Origin: Plantactinospora sp039889035
GTDB lineage: Bacteria; Actinomycetota; Actinomycetes; Mycobacteriales; Micromonosporaceae
Reading direction: 5' to 3'
NCBI GenBank assembly: GCA_039889035.1
Contig: JBDQQY010000020.1
Location: 1-64,000 of the forward strand
DNA length: 64,000 bases
Of the stretch, positions 36,176 to 44,805 are shown in pieces. The position numbers and the translations under genes were made by a program. The notes beneath the pieces are model-generated. The model worked only from the letters and a program-made list of their open reading frames with translations, did no database searches and was not told the origin of the DNA. The stretch's first letter is position 1; each line of letters starts with the position of its first letter.

Positions 36176-37114
36176 GTGCGTGACATCGCGGTCTTCACCG
36201 GCAGTGCCCATCCCGAGTTGGCCACCGAGATCTGCCACCACCTCGGCGTCCCCCTGCTCCCGACCCGGATCTCCCGGTTCGCCAACGACTGCCTCGAGGT
36301 GCAGTTGCAGGCGAACTGCCGGGAGCGGGACGTCTTCCTGATCCAGCCGCTGGTGCCGCCGGTGCAGGAGCACCTGGTGGAGCTGCTGCTGATGCTGGAC
36401 GCGGCCCGGGGCGCCTCGGCGGGCCGGATCACGGTGGTGATGCCGCACTACGCGTACGCCCGCAGCGACAAGAAGGACGCCCCGCGCATCTCGATCGGCG
36501 GGCGGCTGGTCGCCGACCTCCTCACCACCGCCGGTGCCAGCCGGATCCTGGCGGTCACCCTGCACTCGCCGCAGGTACACGGCTTCTTCAGCATCCCGGT
36601 CGACCACCTGCACGCGCTGCGTGAGCTGGCGACGCACTTCCGGGGGTACGACCTCACCGACACGGTGGTGGTCTCGCCGGACCTCGGTAACGCCAAGCAG
36701 GCGGCCGCGTTCGCCCGGATGCTGAAGGTGCCGGTGGCGGCCGGGGCCAAGCAGCGGTTCTCCGACGACAAGGTGGTGATCAGCACGGTGATCGGCGACG
36801 TGGTCGACCGGGACGTCATCGTGCTCGACGACGAGATCGCCAAGGGCAGCACGGTGTTCGAGCTGCTCGACCGGCTGCGCGAGCAGAAGGTCCGCAGCGT
36901 ACGGGTGGCCTGCACGCACGGCCTGTTCGCCTCGGCGGCGCTGCGCCGGCTCTCCGCGGAGCCGGACATCGCCGAGATCGTCTGCACCAACACGGTGCCG
37001 ATCCCGGCGCGGGACCGCACCGACAAGCTGACCGTGCTCTCCGTCGCCCCGGCGCTGGCCGAGGCGATGCGCCGGATCCACAACGGGGAGTCGGTCAGCG
37101 CCCTGTTCGGCTGA
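36176..37114 (+). CDS. prs: Ribose-phosphate pyrophosphokinase (PRPP synthetase), divergent
   Basis: The 312-aa protein would make PRPP from ribose 5-phosphate and ATP. It has the N-terminal FTGSAHPELATEI, RISRFANDCLEVQ, MPHYAYARSDKKD and SPDLGNAKQA segments of the family. The PRPP loop reads VLDDEIAKGST instead of the usual VDDxxDTGGT-type sequence, so this belongs to a divergent subgroup and may be a second copy. It starts with GTG next to a TAGAGT box. RNase HI follows 22 bp later but has its own -10-like element. Confidence 0.88.
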   Translation: MRDIAVFTGSAHPELATEICHHLGVPLLPTRISRFANDCLEVQLQANCRERDVFLIQPLVPPVQEHLVELLLMLDAARGASAGRITVVMPHYAYARSDKKDAPRISIGGRLVADLLTTAGASRILAVTLHSPQVHGFFSIPVDHLHALRELATHFRGYDLTDTVVVSPDLGNAKQAAAFARMLKVPVAAGAKQRFSDDKVVISTVIGDVVDRDVIVLDDEIAKGSTVFELLDRLREQKVRSVRVACTHGLFASAALRRLSAEPDIAEIVCTNTVPIPARDRTDKLTVLSVAPALAEAMRRIHNGESVSALFG

Positions 37115-37136
37115 GCCGGCAGGGTATGTTGCCCGG

Positions 37137-37613
37137 GTGACAGAGCAGGTGGTGCAGATCTACACCGACGGCGCGTGCAGCGGCAATCCCGGTCCGGGCG
37201 GCTGGGGCGCCGTGCTGCGGTACGGGACGGTGGAGAAGGAACTCCACGGCGGCGAGGCGGTGGCCACCACCAACAACCGGATGGAGCTGATGGCGGCGAT
37301 CCAGGCCCTGGAGAGCCTGACCCGGCCGGTGACGGTGCAGATCTACGTCGACAGCACCTACGTCCGGGACGGCATCACCAAGTGGCTGCCGAACTGGAAG
37401 CGCAACGGCTGGCAGACCGCCGCGAAGCAGCCGGTCAAGAACGCCGACCTGTGGCAGCGGCTGGAGGCTGCCGCCGCCCCCCACCAGGTGCGATGGCACT
37501 GGGTCAAGGGGCATGCCGGGCACCCGGAGAACGAGCGGGCCGACCAGCTCGCCGTCCGGGGCATCCGGGAGGCCACCGCCGAGCGGGGGCGTTCCCGGAC
37601 CGTACCCGCCTGA
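37137..37613 (+). CDS. rnhA: Ribonuclease HI
   Basis: The 158-aa enzyme removes RNA from RNA-DNA hybrids. It has YTDGACSGNPGPGGWGA with the first catalytic Asp, NNRMELMA with the Glu, VDSTYVRDGI with the second Asp, and the C-terminal VKGHAGHPENERAD with the fourth carboxylate. The basic handle KWLPNWKRNGW is present. It starts at GTG, preceded by TATGTT at 37125-37130 and no Shine-Dalgarno, which again suggests a leaderless message. Confidence 0.96.
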   Translation: MTEQVVQIYTDGACSGNPGPGGWGAVLRYGTVEKELHGGEAVATTNNRMELMAAIQALESLTRPVTVQIYVDSTYVRDGITKWLPNWKRNGWQTAAKQPVKNADLWQRLEAAAAPHQVRWHWVKGHAGHPENERADQLAVRGIREATAERGRSRTVPA

Positions 37614-37636
37614 CCCCGCGCGATACCGGGTGACCG

Positions 37637-37653
37637 GTCAACCGTAGGTTGAC
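37637..37653. promoter_or_regulatory. Palindromic operator, left copy, of the Clp-N regulator
   Basis: GTCAACCGTAGGTTGAC is the exact reverse complement of the 37666-37682 site; each is a near-palindrome with GTCAACC/GGTTGAC arms. The -35-like TTGACG overlaps its right end. Confidence 0.65.
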
Positions 37654-37678
37654 GAACGACGGATCGTCAACCTACGGT
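37649..37678 (+). promoter_or_regulatory. Promoter of the Clp-N/HTH regulator (leaderless)
   Basis: TTGACG at 37649-37654 and TACGGT at 37673-37678 are 18 bp apart; the ATG at 37685 lies 6 nt after the -10, with no ribosome binding site. Both elements are embedded in the twin palindromes. Confidence 0.6.
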
Positions 37679-37682
37679 TGAC
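37666..37682. promoter_or_regulatory. Palindromic operator, right copy, of the Clp-N regulator
   Basis: GTCAACCTACGGTTGAC overlaps the -10 element and ends 2 bp before the ATG. The two copies are separated by 12 bp, which puts their centres about 29 bp apart. Confidence 0.65.
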
Positions 37683-37684
37683 GC

Positions 37685-38446
37685 ATGGAGCGACTACCGG
37701 TACGCCTCGACGACCTCATCGAGTACGTCCGCCGCCAGCACCCCAGCGGGGACGCCCTGGAACGGCTCACCGACGCGGTACTGGTCGGCGAATACCTCGG
37801 CGATCTCGCCGACCACCTGATCGGGCACTTCGTCGACCAGGCCCGCCGCTCCGGTGCCTCCTGGACCGACATCGGCCAGAGCATGGGGGTCAGCAAGCAG
37901 GCCGTACAGAAGCGCTTCGTGACCCGGCGGTCCGACCAGGACGAGCAAATTCCGGCCAGCGCCTTCGCCCGGTTCACCGACCGGGCCCGCAACGTGGTGA
38001 CGCAGGCCCAGGCGGAGGCCCGGGACGCCGGCAGCGCCGAGGTCGGCACCGAACACCTGCTCCTCGGCATCCTGCACGAACCCGACGGCCTGGCCGGCCG
38101 GGCACTCACGGCACTGGGCGTCTCCGCCGAGGCGATCCGGGCCGGCGTCCGCGCCGCCGAGCCCGGAGTCGTGGCATCCGACGATCCGGTCGGGCAGCCG
38201 GAGGCGGCGGAGCATCTGCCGTTCTCCTCCGGCGCCAAGCGGGTGCGGGACCGCACCTTCGCCGAGGCGCTGCGGCTCGGGCACAACTACGTCGGCACCG
38301 AACACCTCCTGCTCGGACTGCTGGCCGCCCCGACCGAGCCGGGCGCCCGGATCCTGACCGGACTGGGCGTGACCCGGGACCGGGCCGAGGAGTGGATCAT
38401 CGACACGCTGCGGGACCTGTCCCGGTCGGCCAGTTCCGGCAGGTGA
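37685..38446 (+). CDS. HTH plus tandem Clp-N domain regulator
   Basis: The 253-aa protein begins with a helix-turn-helix (SGASWTDIGQSMGVSKQAVQKRF, about 56-78; sequence abbreviated) followed by two Clp-N repeats (about 95-165 and 180-250), each with the EHLLLG signature. It has no ATPase. This architecture belongs to actinobacterial transcription factors labelled Clp protease N-terminal domain proteins. The Clp-N domains may sense misfolded protein or bind a Clp partner; that is inference. It sits directly behind a twin palindrome that it probably binds, and overlaps an MFS exporter gene. Confidence 0.85.
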   Translation: MERLPVRLDDLIEYVRRQHPSGDALERLTDAVLVGEYLGDLADHLIGHFVDQARRSGASWTDIGQSMGVSKQAVQKRFVTRRSDQDEQIPASAFARFTDRARNVVTQAQAEARDAGSAEVGTEHLLLGILHEPDGLAGRALTALGVSAEAIRAGVRAAEPGVVASDDPVGQPEAAEHLPFSSGAKRVRDRTFAEALRLGHNYVGTEHLLLGLLAAPTEPGARILTGLGVTRDRAEEWIIDTLRDLSRSASSGR

Positions 38447-39741
38447 GCACCGGGACACCGGGCGCCGGGACGCTATGGCGCAGCCGCGACTTCCCGCTGT
38501 TCTGGGCCGGTCAGGCGCTCTCCGCGCTGGGCGACTCGTTCTCGCTGCTCGCCGTACCGCTGCTGGTGTTGCAGGCGACCGGCTCGGTGGCCCGGATGGG
38601 CCTGCTGACCGGACTGGTCGGGGCGGCGTCGGTGGCAGCGGGGATCTTCGCCGGCCACCTGGTCGACCGGGTGGACCGGCGGCTCCTGCTGCTCGGCTGC
38701 GACCTGTTCCGGGCCGCCGGGTACGCCAGCATCCCGGCGATCTGGCTCTTCGCGCCGCAGCTCTGGCTGCTCTACCTGGTCGCGCCGGCCTGCGCCGCCG
38801 CGGGAATGGTCTTCCAGGTCGGCTACGTCGCCGCCGTGCCGGCGCTGGTCGGTCCGGCCCGGATCACCCGGGCGAACGGCCAGCTCTACGCGACGTACGC
38901 GGCGGCCGGGATCATCGGTCCGGTACTGGCCGGGCTGCTCTCCTCGGCCGTCGGGCCGACCGCCGCGCTCGCCGTCGACGCCGGCACCTTCGCCCTCTCC
39001 GCGCTCGGCCTCTGCTTCGTCCGGTTCCGCGGCCAGCCGACGCGCCGGGCCGGGGACGCGGCGGCGGGGAACGCGCCGGCTCCCGGGGCCCGGGCCGGCC
39101 GGACCGGCTGGTCGGACCTGCTGGTCGGGATCCGGTTCCTCTGGCGGCATCCGGTGCTGCGCACGTTGACGGTCCTGCTGTCGTTCCTGACCTTTCTCAC
39201 CATCGGGTTGACCGACGTCTTCATCTATCACGTCAAGCACGACCTCGGCGGCTCCGACGGCACCGTCGGGCACGTCCTCGCCGCCGCGGCCGGGGGCACC
39301 ATCGTGGCCGCGCTGCTGGTCGCGCCGGTACGCCGGTCGCTGGGCTTCGGCACCTGCTGGATCGGGGCGTACGCGCTGGGCGGGCTGGCCGTCGCCGGTG
39401 TCGGACTGACCCGGGACGTACCGGCGCTGGCCCTGCTGGTCGCCGCGTACACGTTCGGGACCAGCCTCGCCGGGATCTGTTCGATGTCGCTGCGCCAGCA
39501 GGTCACCCCGGATCATCTGCTCGGCCGGGTCACCTCGGCGTTCTGGACCCTGCACTCCGCGCTCGGCCCGCTCGGCGCGGCCGTGCTGACCGGTGCGGTG
39601 GCCCGGTACGGCACCGCACCGGTCTGCCTCGCCGCCGGACTGACCTGCCTCGGCATCGCCGCCGCCGGTACGCTGACCCCGATCCGGGTGCCGCGTCCGG
39701 AACTCGTACCGGCACGGACCGCCGATCCCGCCTCGGGCTGA
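38443..39741 (+). CDS. MFS efflux transporter (enterobactin exporter EntS-like)
   Basis: The 432-aa protein has 12 predicted spans and starts WRSRDFPLFWAGQALSALGDSFS, the typical opening of the EntS/macrolide-efflux MFS group. A conserved loop AGIFAGHLVDRVDRRLLL follows helix 2. It starts at a GTG overlapping the regulator stop (GTGA), so it is translationally coupled and regulated by the same twin operator. Substrate is unknown. A perfect hairpin follows about 110 bp downstream. Confidence 0.9.
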   Translation: MSTGTPGAGTLWRSRDFPLFWAGQALSALGDSFSLLAVPLLVLQATGSVARMGLLTGLVGAASVAAGIFAGHLVDRVDRRLLLLGCDLFRAAGYASIPAIWLFAPQLWLLYLVAPACAAAGMVFQVGYVAAVPALVGPARITRANGQLYATYAAAGIIGPVLAGLLSSAVGPTAALAVDAGTFALSALGLCFVRFRGQPTRRAGDAAAGNAPAPGARAGRTGWSDLLVGIRFLWRHPVLRTLTVLLSFLTFLTIGLTDVFIYHVKHDLGGSDGTVGHVLAAAAGGTIVAALLVAPVRRSLGFGTCWIGAYALGGLAVAGVGLTRDVPALALLVAAYTFGTSLAGICSMSLRQQVTPDHLLGRVTSAFWTLHSALGPLGAAVLTGAVARYGTAPVCLAAGLTCLGIAAAGTLTPIRVPRPELVPARTADPASG

Positions 39742-39851
39742 ACATCTCGGGGCCTGCCTACTCGTCCGCGGGTGATCGCACCCGAGGTCCGGCGAGCTTT
39801 GTGCCGTGGCGCCGAATACCAGCGCAGCGGCACCGGGACGCTGACCGGTCG

Positions 39852-39879
39852 GACGGTGGCCGGGCAGCCGGCCACCGTC
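39852..39879. terminator. Bidirectional hairpin between MFS and PQQ-dehydrogenase genes
   Basis: GACGGTGGCCGG at 39852-39863 pairs perfectly with 39868-39879 around a GCAG loop. It lies between convergent genes, so it could stop both transcripts. Confidence 0.75.
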
Positions 39880-39888
39880 GACGACCGC

Positions 39889-41379
39889 TCAGGGGCTGGT
39901 GCAGGTGAGGTCGCTGGGCGGGGTGTTGGTGCCGGTCCACGAGCCCTGGAAGCCGAAGCTGGCCGACCCGTTGGCGCCGAGCGTGCCGTTCCAGCTCACG
40001 TTCCGGACCGTGACCGACGATCCGCTCGCGGTCAGCGTGCCGTTCCAGAGCTGGCCGATCGTCTGTCCGTTGGCGAAGGTCCACCGCACCGTCCAGCCGT
40101 TCAGCGTGCCGGTGCCGTTGTTGCGGACCGTCACCTCGCCCTGGAAGCCGCCCTGCCACTGGTTGATCTGCCGGTAGGTCGCGGTGCAGGCGGTGCCGCT
40201 CGGCGGCGGGGTGGTGGTCGGCGGAACGCTCGGTGTCGGCGAGGAGGTGGGCGGCCGGGTGGTCGCGGTGGGCATCGGGGTCGCGCCGACCGGTAGGAAG
40301 CGCAGGATCCGGTCGTCGGTGGCGGCCGGCGTGCCGCGGCCGTCCCGGTTGCTGGTGGCCACCCAGAGCGAGCCGTCCGGGGCGCGTTCGACGGTACGCA
40401 GCCGGCCGTACTGGCCGGTGAGCTGGGCGGTCGGGCTGCCGGCGACCCCGCCGCTGCCGTTCAGCGGCACCTGCCAGAGCCGGGTGCCGCGCAGCGCGGC
40501 GACGAAGAGCATGTTGCCGTCGATCGCGGCACCGCTCGGCGATGCCTCGGCGGTCGACCAGGTGACGATCGGGTTGCGGAACCGCGGATCGTTGCCCTGG
40601 CCCTCCACCGTCGGCCACCCGTAGTTGCCGCCGGGCACGATGTAGTTGACCTCGTCCCAGGTGTTCTGCCCGAACTCGCTGGCGTAGAGCCGGCCCTGGG
40701 CGTCCCAGGCGAGCCCCTGCACGTTGCGGTGGCCGAGGCTGTAGACCAGGGAGCCGGCGGTCGGGTTGTCCGGCGGGACGCTGCCGTCCGGCCGCATCCG
40801 CAGGATCTTGCCGTTGCGGCTGGACGGGTTCTGCGAGTTGGCGGTCTGGCCCGCGTCGCCGACGCCGGCATAGAGCATGCCGTCCGGACCGAAGGCGATC
40901 CGGCCGCCGTCGTGGAAGTTCGCCCGGGCCAGCCCGGTGAGGATCGGCGTCTGGGTCTGCGGCGCGTCCAGCCGGAACCGGACGATGCGGTTGTCGCTGG
41001 CCGAGGTGAAGTAGGCGTACACGTAGCGGTCGCTGGCGTAGCTCGGCGAGACGGTCAGGCCGAGCAGCCCGGCCTCGCCGCCGGGCGAGACGCCGGAGAT
41101 GGTGGCGACCTGCTGCGGGGTCTGCCCCGGGCGGATCTGCACGACCCGGGCGGTGTCCCGCTCGGCGACCAGCGCGCTGCCGTCCGGCAGGAAGGCCATC
41201 CCCCAGGGCGCCTGGAGGTTGGTGGCGACGGTCTGCGGCCGGCTGAAGTCGAACTCGCCGGCGGCCAGCACCCCCGTCCCGCCGCCCGGTGCCGACGTCG
41301 TGTCGGCGACGGCGAACCCGGCGCCGCCGAGCACGACGGCGAGCGCCGCACCCGTGACGAGAAGCCGACTACTCCTCAT
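39889..41379 (-). CDS. Secreted PQQ-dependent sugar dehydrogenase with CBM2
   Basis: The 496-aa protein starts MRSSRLLVTGAALAVVLGG (signal peptide). Residues about 40-370 form the six-bladed GSDH propeller: LQAPWGMAFLPDGSALVAER, GGEAGLLGL, NFHDGGRIAFGPDGMLY with the catalytic His, and GHRNVQGLAWD. A Thr/Pro linker (about 375-400) joins a CBM2 of about 100 aa with CTATYR, WQGGFQGEVTV and WTFANGQTIGQLWNG. It would oxidise sugars on plant polysaccharide. The ATG at 41379 follows GGAGG. Confidence 0.93.
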   Translation of the reverse strand: MRSSRLLVTGAALAVVLGGAGFAVADTTSAPGGGTGVLAAGEFDFSRPQTVATNLQAPWGMAFLPDGSALVAERDTARVVQIRPGQTPQQVATISGVSPGGEAGLLGLTVSPSYASDRYVYAYFTSASDNRIVRFRLDAPQTQTPILTGLARANFHDGGRIAFGPDGMLYAGVGDAGQTANSQNPSSRNGKILRMRPDGSVPPDNPTAGSLVYSLGHRNVQGLAWDAQGRLYASEFGQNTWDEVNYIVPGGNYGWPTVEGQGNDPRFRNPIVTWSTAEASPSGAAIDGNMLFVAALRGTRLWQVPLNGSGGVAGSPTAQLTGQYGRLRTVERAPDGSLWVATSNRDGRGTPAATDDRILRFLPVGATPMPTATTRPPTSSPTPSVPPTTTPPPSGTACTATYRQINQWQGGFQGEVTVRNNGTGTLNGWTVRWTFANGQTIGQLWNGTLTASGSSVTVRNVSWNGTLGANGSASFGFQGSWTGTNTPPSDLTCTSP

Positions 41380-41563
41380 GCCGCACCTCCAGGCGGGCCA
41401 ACCTCTTCCCCGGGCACGGCCGCCCGACGATACAGAGATGGTCGTCAATGTATCACCGCCGCCCGGCGCGGTCTAGATCAGCTCCGCCGAGGGCGGACGA
41501 GCCGGTCCCCGCCCGGCCGGCCCGCCCGCGTCCTCGGCGGGTTCCCCCGCCCGTCCTTCACCC

Positions 41564-41579
41564 GGGTGTGACCACACCC
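41564..41579. promoter_or_regulatory. 16-bp palindrome upstream of the PQQ-dehydrogenase gene
   Basis: GGGTGTG-AC-CACACCC is a perfect inverted repeat 185 bp upstream of the minus-strand gene. It could be an operator; the distance is long, so its target is uncertain. Confidence 0.35.
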
Positions 41580-41910
41580 CACCGGGTGGCGGCCCGGTCG
41601 GACCGGGCGCCCACCTCCCCGGCCCCCTGCGCGAGTACGAAACCCGCCGCCCGGCGCCCGGCGGACCAGAGATGATCATCACGCTCGACGCGCCCCGCCG
41701 GTGGGATACCGTTCTGTTGGTCCCGAGGTCGTCGCATGAGTCACCATCCCTCCATCCGTCGGCGCGGGCCCGCTCGGCCCGTGCCGACTGAGCGTCCCAC
41801 CCCGCCGGCAGAGCCGAACGATCCGCAAACTTCCGGTGCCAGCCCGATAATTCGCTGTGATGCGGCGCACGCTACGACGCTGTGAACGAACGGTCAAGGA
41901 TTGCGCCAGC

Positions 41911-41973
41911 CGGAAACTTCCGAGCTACTTTCGGCCTAAGTAGCCTCTCGACGCGGGCCCGACTTTCCGGAAA
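41911..41973. promoter_or_regulatory. Two palindromes upstream of GH3 (LacI-like operators)
   Basis: CGGAAACTTCCG (41911-41922) and TTTCCGGAAA (41964-41973) lie 94-156 bp upstream of the GH3 start. The first resembles the GH43-proximal site CGGAACAATTCCG, so one LacI-family regulator might control both glycosidases. Confidence 0.4.
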
Positions 41974-42066
41974 CATGTCGGAAGTACGTGTGCGCCCGCG
42001 TCCAATCTCACTTCGACGTGCGGGCGGCTCTGGAAGAGGCCAGCAACAAGCGACAGGAGGCTGCCC

Positions 42067-44604
42067 GTGAGCAGCAACCGCAACGCCGCCGACACCGGTC
42101 GGACAACCACCGACGTCGAGCGGCTTGAGGTCACGGGGGTGCACGATGGGCATCCGCACGACGGACAGCTCACCGCTACCGTCCCGGCGGACGCAGCACC
42201 CAGCGACAGCCCCGCTCCCGACGCCCTGCCCCGCTGGCAGGACCCGCGGCTGCCCGTCGCACAGCGGGTCGACGACCTGGTCGCCCGACTCTCGCTGGAG
42301 GAGAAGACCGCGCAGCTCTACGGCGTCTGGGTGGGTGGCGACGCCACCGGTGAGGACCTGGCGCCGCACCAGCACGAGATGGCCAGCGAGGCCCCCGACT
42401 GGCGCGGGCTGATCAGCGCCGGCCTTGGCCAGGTCACCCGGGCGTTCGGCACCGCACCCGTCGACCCCGCCCTCGGCGCCCGGGCACTGGCCCGGATGCA
42501 GGAGGAGATCGTCGCCGCCAACCGGTTCGGCATCCCGGCGATCGCACACGAGGAATGCCTCACCGGCATCATGACCTGGAAGGCGACCGTCTATCCCACC
42601 CCGCTGGCCTGGGGCGCGACCTTCGACCCGGAGTTGGTCGAGCGGATGGCCGGGCAGATCGGCTCGGCGATGCGGATGCTCGGCGTGCACCAGGGGTTGG
42701 CCCCGGTGCTCGACGTGATCCGGGACCTGCGCTGGGGGCGCTGCGAGGAGTCGATCGGCGAGGACCCCTACCTGGTCGCCACCATCGGCACCGCGTACGT
42801 CCGGGGCCTGGAGTCCGCCGGTGTGGTCGCCACCCTGAAGCACCTCGTCGGATACTCGGCCTCCCGGGCGGGCCGCAACCACGGGCCGGTCGGCGCCGGC
42901 CCCCGGGAGCTGGCCGACGTGCTGCTCCCGCCCTTCGAGATGGCCCTGCGGGACGGCGGCGCCAGATCGGTGATGCACGCCTACAACGAGATCGACGGGA
43001 TGCCGCCGGCCGCCGACCCGGACCTGCTGACCCGGCTGCTCCGGGACGACTGGGACTTCACCGGCACCGTCGTCTCCGACTACTTCGGGATCAGCTTCCT
43101 GCAACGGCTGCACGGTGTCGCGGCCGACCTGGGCGAGGCGGCGGCGCTGGCGCTGGCCGCCGGGGTGGACGTCGAGCTGCCGTCGGCACACTGCTACGGC
43201 GGTCCGCTGACCGACGCGGTCCGGGCCGGCACCGTGCCCGAGTCCCTGGTCGACAGGGCGGTGACCCGGGTCCTCCGGCAGAAGTGCGAACTCGGCCTGC
43301 TCGACGCCGAGTGGTCGACGGTGCCCCCGGCACTCGCCGCGATCGCCGAACGGAGCAACGGCGACGCGCCGGGCATCGTCGAGGGCTCCGTCGACCTCGA
43401 TCCACCCGCCAGCCGGGCGCTGGCCCGGGATCTCGCCGAGGAGTCGGTGGTGCTGCTGGCGAACTCGGGGGCGTTGCCGCTACGCCCGGAGAGCCGGATC
43501 GCCATGGTCGGGCCACTCGCCGACGACGTCGCCGGGATGCTCGGCTGCTACACCTTCCCCGGCCACGTCGGCAGCCAGCATCCGGAGCTGCCGGACGGGG
43601 TCGAGATCCAAACGCTGCTCGCCGCGCTCCGGGCCGAGCTGCCGGAGACCCCGATCAAGTACGCGCCCGGCGGCACCGTCGACGGCCCGGCCGACCTCGA
43701 CGCCGAGGCGATCAGCGCGGCCGCGGCGGTCGCCGCCGAGTCGGACGTCTGCGTGGCGGTACTCGGCGACCGGGCCGGACTCTTCGGCAGAGGCACCTCC
43801 GGCGAGGGCTGCGACACCGACGACCTGCGGCTGCCCGGCGCCCAGGCGGAGCTGCTGGCGGCACTGCTGGACACCGGAACCCCGGTGGTGCTGGTGCTGC
43901 TCGCCGGCCGCCCGTACGCACTCGGCGACTCGGTCGACCGGCTCGCCGCCGTGGTGCAGGCGTTCTTCCCCGGCGAGGAGGGCGGTCCGGCGGTTGCGCG
44001 GGTGCTCAGCGGGGCGGTCTGCCCGTCCGGCCGGCTGCCGGTCGGCATGCCGCGCAACCCGGGCGGCCAGCCGAGCAGCTACCTCAACCCGACGCTGGGC
44101 CAGAAGACCGACGTCAGCAGCGTCGACCCGACCCCGCTCTTCCCGTTCGGCCACGGCCTGTCGTACACCACGTTCCGCTGGCCGGAGGTGCGGGTGGAGG
44201 GGGTGGTACCGGTCGCGGCGCGGCCGGTGCAGGTACCGACCGACGGTGCCGTCACCGTCTCGGTCTCGGTCCGCAACGACGGCGACCGGCACGGCACCGA
44301 GGTGGTGCAGCTCTACCTGCACGATCCGGTGGCCCAGGTGACCCGCCCGGTGGTCCGGTTGATCGGGTACGCCCGGGTGCCGCTGGACCCGGGCCAGACC
44401 CGGCAGGTGGACTTCCGGGTGCACGCCGACCTCTCCTCGTTCACCGGCCGGCACGGTCACCGGGTGGTCGAGCCCGGCGACCTGGAGCTGCGGCTCTCCG
44501 CCTCCAGCGCCGACCACCGGCACACCGTCCCGGTCCGGCTGACCGGTCCCGAGCGGCGGGTGGACCACCGCCGACAACTCGTCGCCGAGGTGACGCTGCG
44601 CTGA
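42067..44604 (+). CDS. Glycoside hydrolase family 3 (beta-glucosidase / beta-xylosidase)
   Basis: The 845-aa enzyme starts at a GTG after ACAGGAGG. A hydrophilic N-terminal extension of about 50 residues precedes the TIM-barrel domain (ALVARLSLEEKTAQLYG-like opening; KHLVGYSASRAGRNH; nucleophile Asp in GTVVSDYFGISF). The second domain contains CYTFPGHVGSQHPELPDG and FLGRGTSGEGCD-like loops, and an FnIII-like domain ends the chain. There is no signal peptide, so it would hydrolyse imported oligosaccharides. A structured RNA candidate overlaps the stop. Confidence 0.92.
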   Translation: MSSNRNAADTGRTTTDVERLEVTGVHDGHPHDGQLTATVPADAAPSDSPAPDALPRWQDPRLPVAQRVDDLVARLSLEEKTAQLYGVWVGGDATGEDLAPHQHEMASEAPDWRGLISAGLGQVTRAFGTAPVDPALGARALARMQEEIVAANRFGIPAIAHEECLTGIMTWKATVYPTPLAWGATFDPELVERMAGQIGSAMRMLGVHQGLAPVLDVIRDLRWGRCEESIGEDPYLVATIGTAYVRGLESAGVVATLKHLVGYSASRAGRNHGPVGAGPRELADVLLPPFEMALRDGGARSVMHAYNEIDGMPPAADPDLLTRLLRDDWDFTGTVVSDYFGISFLQRLHGVAADLGEAAALALAAGVDVELPSAHCYGGPLTDAVRAGTVPESLVDRAVTRVLRQKCELGLLDAEWSTVPPALAAIAERSNGDAPGIVEGSVDLDPPASRALARDLAEESVVLLANSGALPLRPESRIAMVGPLADDVAGMLGCYTFPGHVGSQHPELPDGVEIQTLLAALRAELPETPIKYAPGGTVDGPADLDAEAISAAAAVAAESDVCVAVLGDRAGLFGRGTSGEGCDTDDLRLPGAQAELLAALLDTGTPVVLVLLAGRPYALGDSVDRLAAVVQAFFPGEEGGPAVARVLSGAVCPSGRLPVGMPRNPGGQPSSYLNPTLGQKTDVSSVDPTPLFPFGHGLSYTTFRWPEVRVEGVVPVAARPVQVPTDGAVTVSVSVRNDGDRHGTEVVQLYLHDPVAQVTRPVVRLIGYARVPLDPGQTRQVDFRVHADLSSFTGRHGHRVVEPGDLELRLSASSADHRHTVPVRLTGPERRVDHRRQLVAEVTLR

Positions 44605-44692
44605 ACCCTTTCCACCTCCCCCTGCGGTCCGCCGTGGCCGAAGGTGGAACTCGGGGCACACGCGCCCCGCTGTCCAGGTCGAAAAGGGTTCA
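44602..44692 (+). terminator. Branched RNA structure at the GH3 3' end (terminator-like)
   Basis: TGAACCCTTT (44602-44611, including the stop) pairs with AAAGGGTTCA (44683-44692). Between them are CCACCT/AGGTGG (44613-44618 and 44642-44647) and CGGGGC/GCCCCG (44653-44658 and 44664-44669). This gives a possible three-way junction. It may terminate GH3 or protect its 3' end. Confidence 0.5.
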
Positions 44693-44805
44693 CGGACCAG
44701 CCGCCCGGCGCCCCGATAGTCGGCGGTTGGGGCGCCGGGCCCACCCGGGTCGGCCGGTGGTCGCCCGACGGGTGAACGGCCGGTCGAGCGGGCATACTGA
44801 CCGGG

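Larger units (their letters stand above)
41380..42066. other. Long intergenic region between PQQ-dehydrogenase and GH3 genes, 687 bp
   Basis: The region holds the divergent promoters. Visible elements are a 16-bp palindrome (41564-41579), an inverted CCGCCGAGG/CCTCGGCGG pair (41484-41492 and 41532-41540), and LacI-type palindromes near 41911-41973. Short ORFs inside lack ribosome binding sites, and I do not accept them as genes. Confidence 0.5.

Noticed and set aside
37678..39741. 687-codon frame seeming to fuse a leader to the MFS exporter
   Set aside because: The first 255 codons lie over the Clp-N regulator in another frame; the GTG at 38443 overlapping that gene's stop is the sensible start.
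41473..41682. 69-codon minus-strand frame in the GH3 intergenic region
   Set aside because: No ribosome binding site and a low-complexity Pro/Gly composition typical of shadows.
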